From positions 1-8,273 of the forward strand of contig WGCT01000474.1 in assembly GCA_015493625.1 (NCBI GenBank): 8,273 bases of DNA. Reading direction: 5' to 3'. The translations under genes and the position numbers were made by a program. Shown here piece after piece: positions 6,170 to 8,273 of the stretch (position 1 is the stretch's first letter; every line of letters begins with the position of its first letter). This DNA comes from Draconibacterium sp. Lineage in GTDB: Bacteria; Bacteroidota; Bacteroidia; Bacteroidales; Prolixibacteraceae. A model generated the notes under the pieces. That model had not been told where the DNA came from, searched no databases, and saw only the letters and a list, made by a program, of their open reading frames with translations.

Positions 6170-7471
6170 ATGAAAACTCTTTTCTTTGCATTTGCTCTTC
6201 TCTTTTTAACACTAACCATTTCGGCACAACAAAAACAGGCAAATCCCGAATTGATTAAAAATTTTCAGGATATGAAATTCGGGATGTTTATTCACTGGGG
6301 GCCGGTTACTTTGCGAGGTGCCGAAATTGGCTGGTCGCGCGGTCATCAGGTTGCAGCAGACGATTACGACAACCTGTACAAAGAGTTTAATCCGGTGCTT
6401 TTCGATGCCGACAAATGGATTAAAACCCTAAAAGATGCGGGGATGAAATACCTCGTTTTCACCACCCGCCACCACGATGGTTTTTCTATGTGGGATACAA
6501 AATTTTCAGACTACAACATTATGAATTCGCCCTACAAAAAAGATGTGTTGATGGAGTTGAAAAATGCCTGCGACAAATACGGAATACTATTCGGCACCTA
6601 CTACTCCATTTGCGACTGGAGCCACCCAAACTACCCGCTTTCTAATATAAAAGGAGTTGACAAGCCCGATGCCGACATGGATAAATTTTACACCTTTCTG
6701 AAAAATCAAACAAAAGAATTAATTGAAAAATACGACACTAAAATTCTTTGGTTCGATGGCGAGTGGGAAGAGCCGTGGACACACGAATATGGGAAGAATT
6801 TCTACAACTATTTAAAAGGATTGAACCCAGACGTTTTAATCAATAACCGAGTTGACAAAGGGCGGAAAGGGATGGAAGGAGTTACAATCTCCAATGAATT
6901 TGCCGGTGATTTTGCAACGCCCGAACAGCGTGTTGGAGCTTTCGATATCGAAAATCCGTGGGAGAGTTGCATTACCATTTGCAAGCAGTGGGCATGGAAA
7001 CCCAACGACAAAATGAAATCGCTCGACCAGTGCATTCAAACGCTTTTAAAAACAGTTGGCGGCGGCGGCAACCTGCTGTTTAATGTGGGACCAATGATGG
7101 ACGGACGAATGGAGCAGCGGCAAATAGACCGGTTAAAAGAGATGGGCAACTGGTTGAAAAAATATGGCAAATCGGTTTACGGAACTACCGGCGGCCCTTA
7201 TAAACCTACCAACTGGATTTCATCGACACGAAAAGGAGATAAAATTTATTTGCACTTGTTTAGCCTCGAAAACGATGAGCTGAAAATTCCCCTTCCCGGC
7301 AGTGCGGTGGTTAAAAATTGCTCAATATTAAAGGGTGAAAAATTAAAGTTCGAACAGACTAAAAAGGAGCTGATAATTCAGGTTCCTCAAAATTTAAGAG
7401 ATAAAATTGCAACAACAATTGTACTTGATTTGAATAGCGATTCAGGAAAAATTAAGCCGATTGAGATTTAA
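6170..7471 (+). CDS. Alpha-L-fucosidase, glycoside hydrolase family 29
   Basis: This 433-residue enzyme hydrolyses terminal alpha-L-fucose. A signal peptide (1-19, ending TISAQ) sends it to the periplasm or beyond. Family landmarks occur in order: FGMFIHWG (37-44), FTTRHHDGFSMWDT (97-110), ILWFDGEW with presumed nucleophile Asp196, GDFATPEQR (246-254) with Glu252 as a candidate acid/base, LLKTVGGGGNLLFNVGPMMDG, and a C-terminal beta-sandwich. The length and motif completeness are normal for the family. The motifs resemble the broad-specificity GH29-A type, unlike the two damaged copies at 149 and 3349. It is transcribed away from the AraC-type gene and has 179 bp of shared upstream DNA. It looks like the only functional fucosidase in the window. 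Confidence 0.92.
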   Translation: MKTLFFAFALLFLTLTISAQQKQANPELIKNFQDMKFGMFIHWGPVTLRGAEIGWSRGHQVAADDYDNLYKEFNPVLFDADKWIKTLKDAGMKYLVFTTRHHDGFSMWDTKFSDYNIMNSPYKKDVLMELKNACDKYGILFGTYYSICDWSHPNYPLSNIKGVDKPDADMDKFYTFLKNQTKELIEKYDTKILWFDGEWEEPWTHEYGKNFYNYLKGLNPDVLINNRVDKGRKGMEGVTISNEFAGDFATPEQRVGAFDIENPWESCITICKQWAWKPNDKMKSLDQCIQTLLKTVGGGGNLLFNVGPMMDGRMEQRQIDRLKEMGNWLKKYGKSVYGTTGGPYKPTNWISSTRKGDKIYLHLFSLENDELKIPLPGSAVVKNCSILKGEKLKFEQTKKELIIQVPQNLRDKIATTIVLDLNSDSGKIKPIEI

Positions 7472-7498
7472 TACCAAGAGATTAATTTTGCGTACTAC

Positions 7499-7586
7499 TA
7501 ATGGCTAAAGCCGGGAAATCAATCTGCTTTTTACACCGGGCTTAAGCCCGGTGTAAGGCAATAAAAGCAAAAGGCTTTAGCCGTTA
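7499..7586. repeat. Nested palindromic (REP-like) repeat, possible terminator
   Basis: Outer arms TAATGGCTAAAGCC (7499-7512) and GGCTTTAGCCGTTA (7573-7586) pair at 13 of 14 positions. Inside is a perfect 26-bp palindrome (7531-7556, half-site TTACACCGGGC around TTAA), and TGCTTTT/AAAAGCA can pair between the two. Six T follow at 7588-7593, so the + strand transcript could terminate here after the GH29 gene. The composition and layout resemble dispersed repetitive extragenic palindromes. Only one copy is present in the window. Confidence 0.75.
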
Positions 7587-7602
7587 ATTTTTTAAAAGAA
7601 TT

Positions 7603-7737
7603 ATGAAACATAACATTCTTATCTTATTTTTAACTGCCTCCCTTTTTCAGGCGTGCAATAAAAAAGCCGAAAAACATACTATCTATTCAGAAAATAGTGA
7701 GCTTGTAAAAGAGTTGACAAAAGAGCTGGAAAAATAA
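7603..7737 (+). CDS. Small lipoprotein-like ORF (44 residues), possible gene remnant
   Basis: The reading frame opens with a lipoprotein signal: a hydrophobic stretch ILILFLTASLF and a lipobox-like FQAC with Cys18. It then has a lysine-rich linker and ends with SELVKELTKELEK. The mature part would be only 27 residues. The tail resembles the helical C-terminal end seen in many sulfatases and related enzymes. This could be an in-frame collapse of a longer lipoprotein, with first and last parts joined, but that is inference. It starts 10 bp after the T-run of the palindromic repeat, and its stop is 17 bp before the next gene. Confidence 0.5.
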   Translation: MKHNILILFLTASLFQACNKKAEKHTIYSENSELVKELTKELEK

Positions 7738-7754
7738 AATGTTAAAGAGCAAGC

Positions 7755-8231
7755 ATGAATTCAAGAGAGAGAGTACTGGCGAGCATCAACCACATTCAAC
7801 CCGATAAAATTCCTATCGATTTGGGAAGCAATCCAAGCTCTGGGATTTCAGCAATTGCTTACGACAACCTGAAAAAGCATTTGGGCATGAACCACCCAAC
7901 TCTGGTTTACGATGTGGTACAACAACTGGCTCAGCCCGACCAGGAGATAATCGACCATTTCGGGCTCGATATAATTGATATTGGCCGCACTTTTAACACC
8001 AATGAAGAGGATTGGTACGAGTACAAACTTGCAAACGGCGGCGCTGCATTTTATTCGGTGTGGTACAAGCCACAAAAACTAAAAAGCGAATTTGGAAACG
8101 ATATAACTTTCTGGGGTGGCGGAATCGATACGGCAGCAGTGCTTAACAATGCCACACCCAAAGAGATACGAAAACACGTTTTAAACCGGTGCGAAATATT
8201 TTCGAAAAACGGAGGGTTTGTTTTTCAATAG
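7755..8231 (+). pseudogene. Uroporphyrinogen-decarboxylase-family protein, internally deleted and truncated
   Basis: The first 108 residues (MNSRERVLASINHIQPDKIPIDLGS, YDVVQQLAQPDQEIIDHFGLDIIDIGRTFN, YSVWYKP) match the N-terminus of UroD/MtaA-like methyltransferase-type proteins, which usually have about 350-430 residues. The sequence then jumps, at about QKLKSEFG (8068-8090), to the C-terminal motif FGNDITFWGGGIDT, with NATPKEIRKHV and the GGFVF motif following. The central barrel, about 200 residues in relatives, is missing without loss of frame. It ends at TAG 8229-8231 just after FVFQ, where relatives continue FVFN...HNI. Removing one T from the run at 8221-8225 restores FVFN but only a few codons more. 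Function is almost certainly lost. Confidence 0.75.
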
Positions 8232-8252
8232 TTCGTTAAAAACACACATAAA

Positions 8253-8273
8253 ATGCTGAAAATCAGCAAAATA
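8253..8273 (+). CDS. Possible start of a further gene (runs off the window)
   Basis: ATG at 8253 opens MLKISKI to the edge, after an A-rich leader (AACACACATAAA), the typical start context here. Only seven codons are visible, so no product can be named. Confidence 0.25.

Noticed and set aside
7499..7586. CRISPR array or toxin-antitoxin signal from the palindromes
   Set aside because: There is no series of equal repeats with spacers and no cas gene or toxin pair nearby. The arms form one nested foldback.

Overview
The window looks like part of a polysaccharide-degradation locus from a member of the Bacteroidota. This rests on AT-rich DNA, genes without clear Shine-Dalgarno sites, A-rich leaders before ATG, a TAnnTTTG-type promoter box, secreted GH29 fucosidases, a GH43-like beta-propeller hydrolase and an AraC-type regulator. 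Relatives in the Marinilabiliales/Prolixibacteraceae are a plausible guess from gene style, but the sequence here does not prove a taxon.

Left half (1-4786), + strand. A strong intrinsic terminator (58-104) closes whatever lies upstream. It is followed by a head-to-tail gene string: fucosidase copy 1 (149-1309), a secreted endonuclease/exonuclease/phosphatase-fold protein (1314-2213), a five-bladed-propeller glycosidase (2228-3331), fucosidase copy 2 (3349-4746), and an 11-codon stub of a second phosphatase-fold gene (4751-4786). Both fucosidases are damaged. Copy 1 lacks about 80 N-terminal residues, and copy 2 is full length except for one in-frame TAG. Their last 71 codons, plus the junction into the next gene, form a 253-bp direct repeat with 5 mismatches. 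The layout therefore looks like a duplicated [fucosidase - phosphatase-fold] module that has recombined and decayed.

Middle (4787-6169). A 128-bp mobile-element-like segment with terminal inverted repeats (4865-4992) lies between the broken module and an AraC-type regulator on the - strand (5094-5990). The regulator is divergent from a GH29 alpha-L-fucosidase and shares an upstream region with it that holds candidate promoter boxes and a perfect inverted repeat.

Right part (6170-8273), + strand. An apparently intact GH29 alpha-L-fucosidase (6170-7471) is followed by a nested palindromic repeat (7499-7586) that may also terminate transcription. Next come a 44-residue lipoprotein-like ORF and a uroporphyrinogen-decarboxylase-family gene that has lost its middle and its C-terminal end. 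The start of another reading frame may lie at the right edge.

Taken together, the intact parts (AraC regulator, GH29 enzyme, phosphatase-fold protein, GH43-like enzyme) fit extracellular or periplasmic breakdown of a fucose-containing glycan. The striking feature is the density of damaged or collapsed genes: two fucosidases, a phosphatase-fold stub, a UroD-family remnant and possibly the small lipoprotein. I see no convincing new defence or RNA-based system. The best leads are the duplication and gene-conversion pattern, the small inverted-repeat element, and the nested palindrome.
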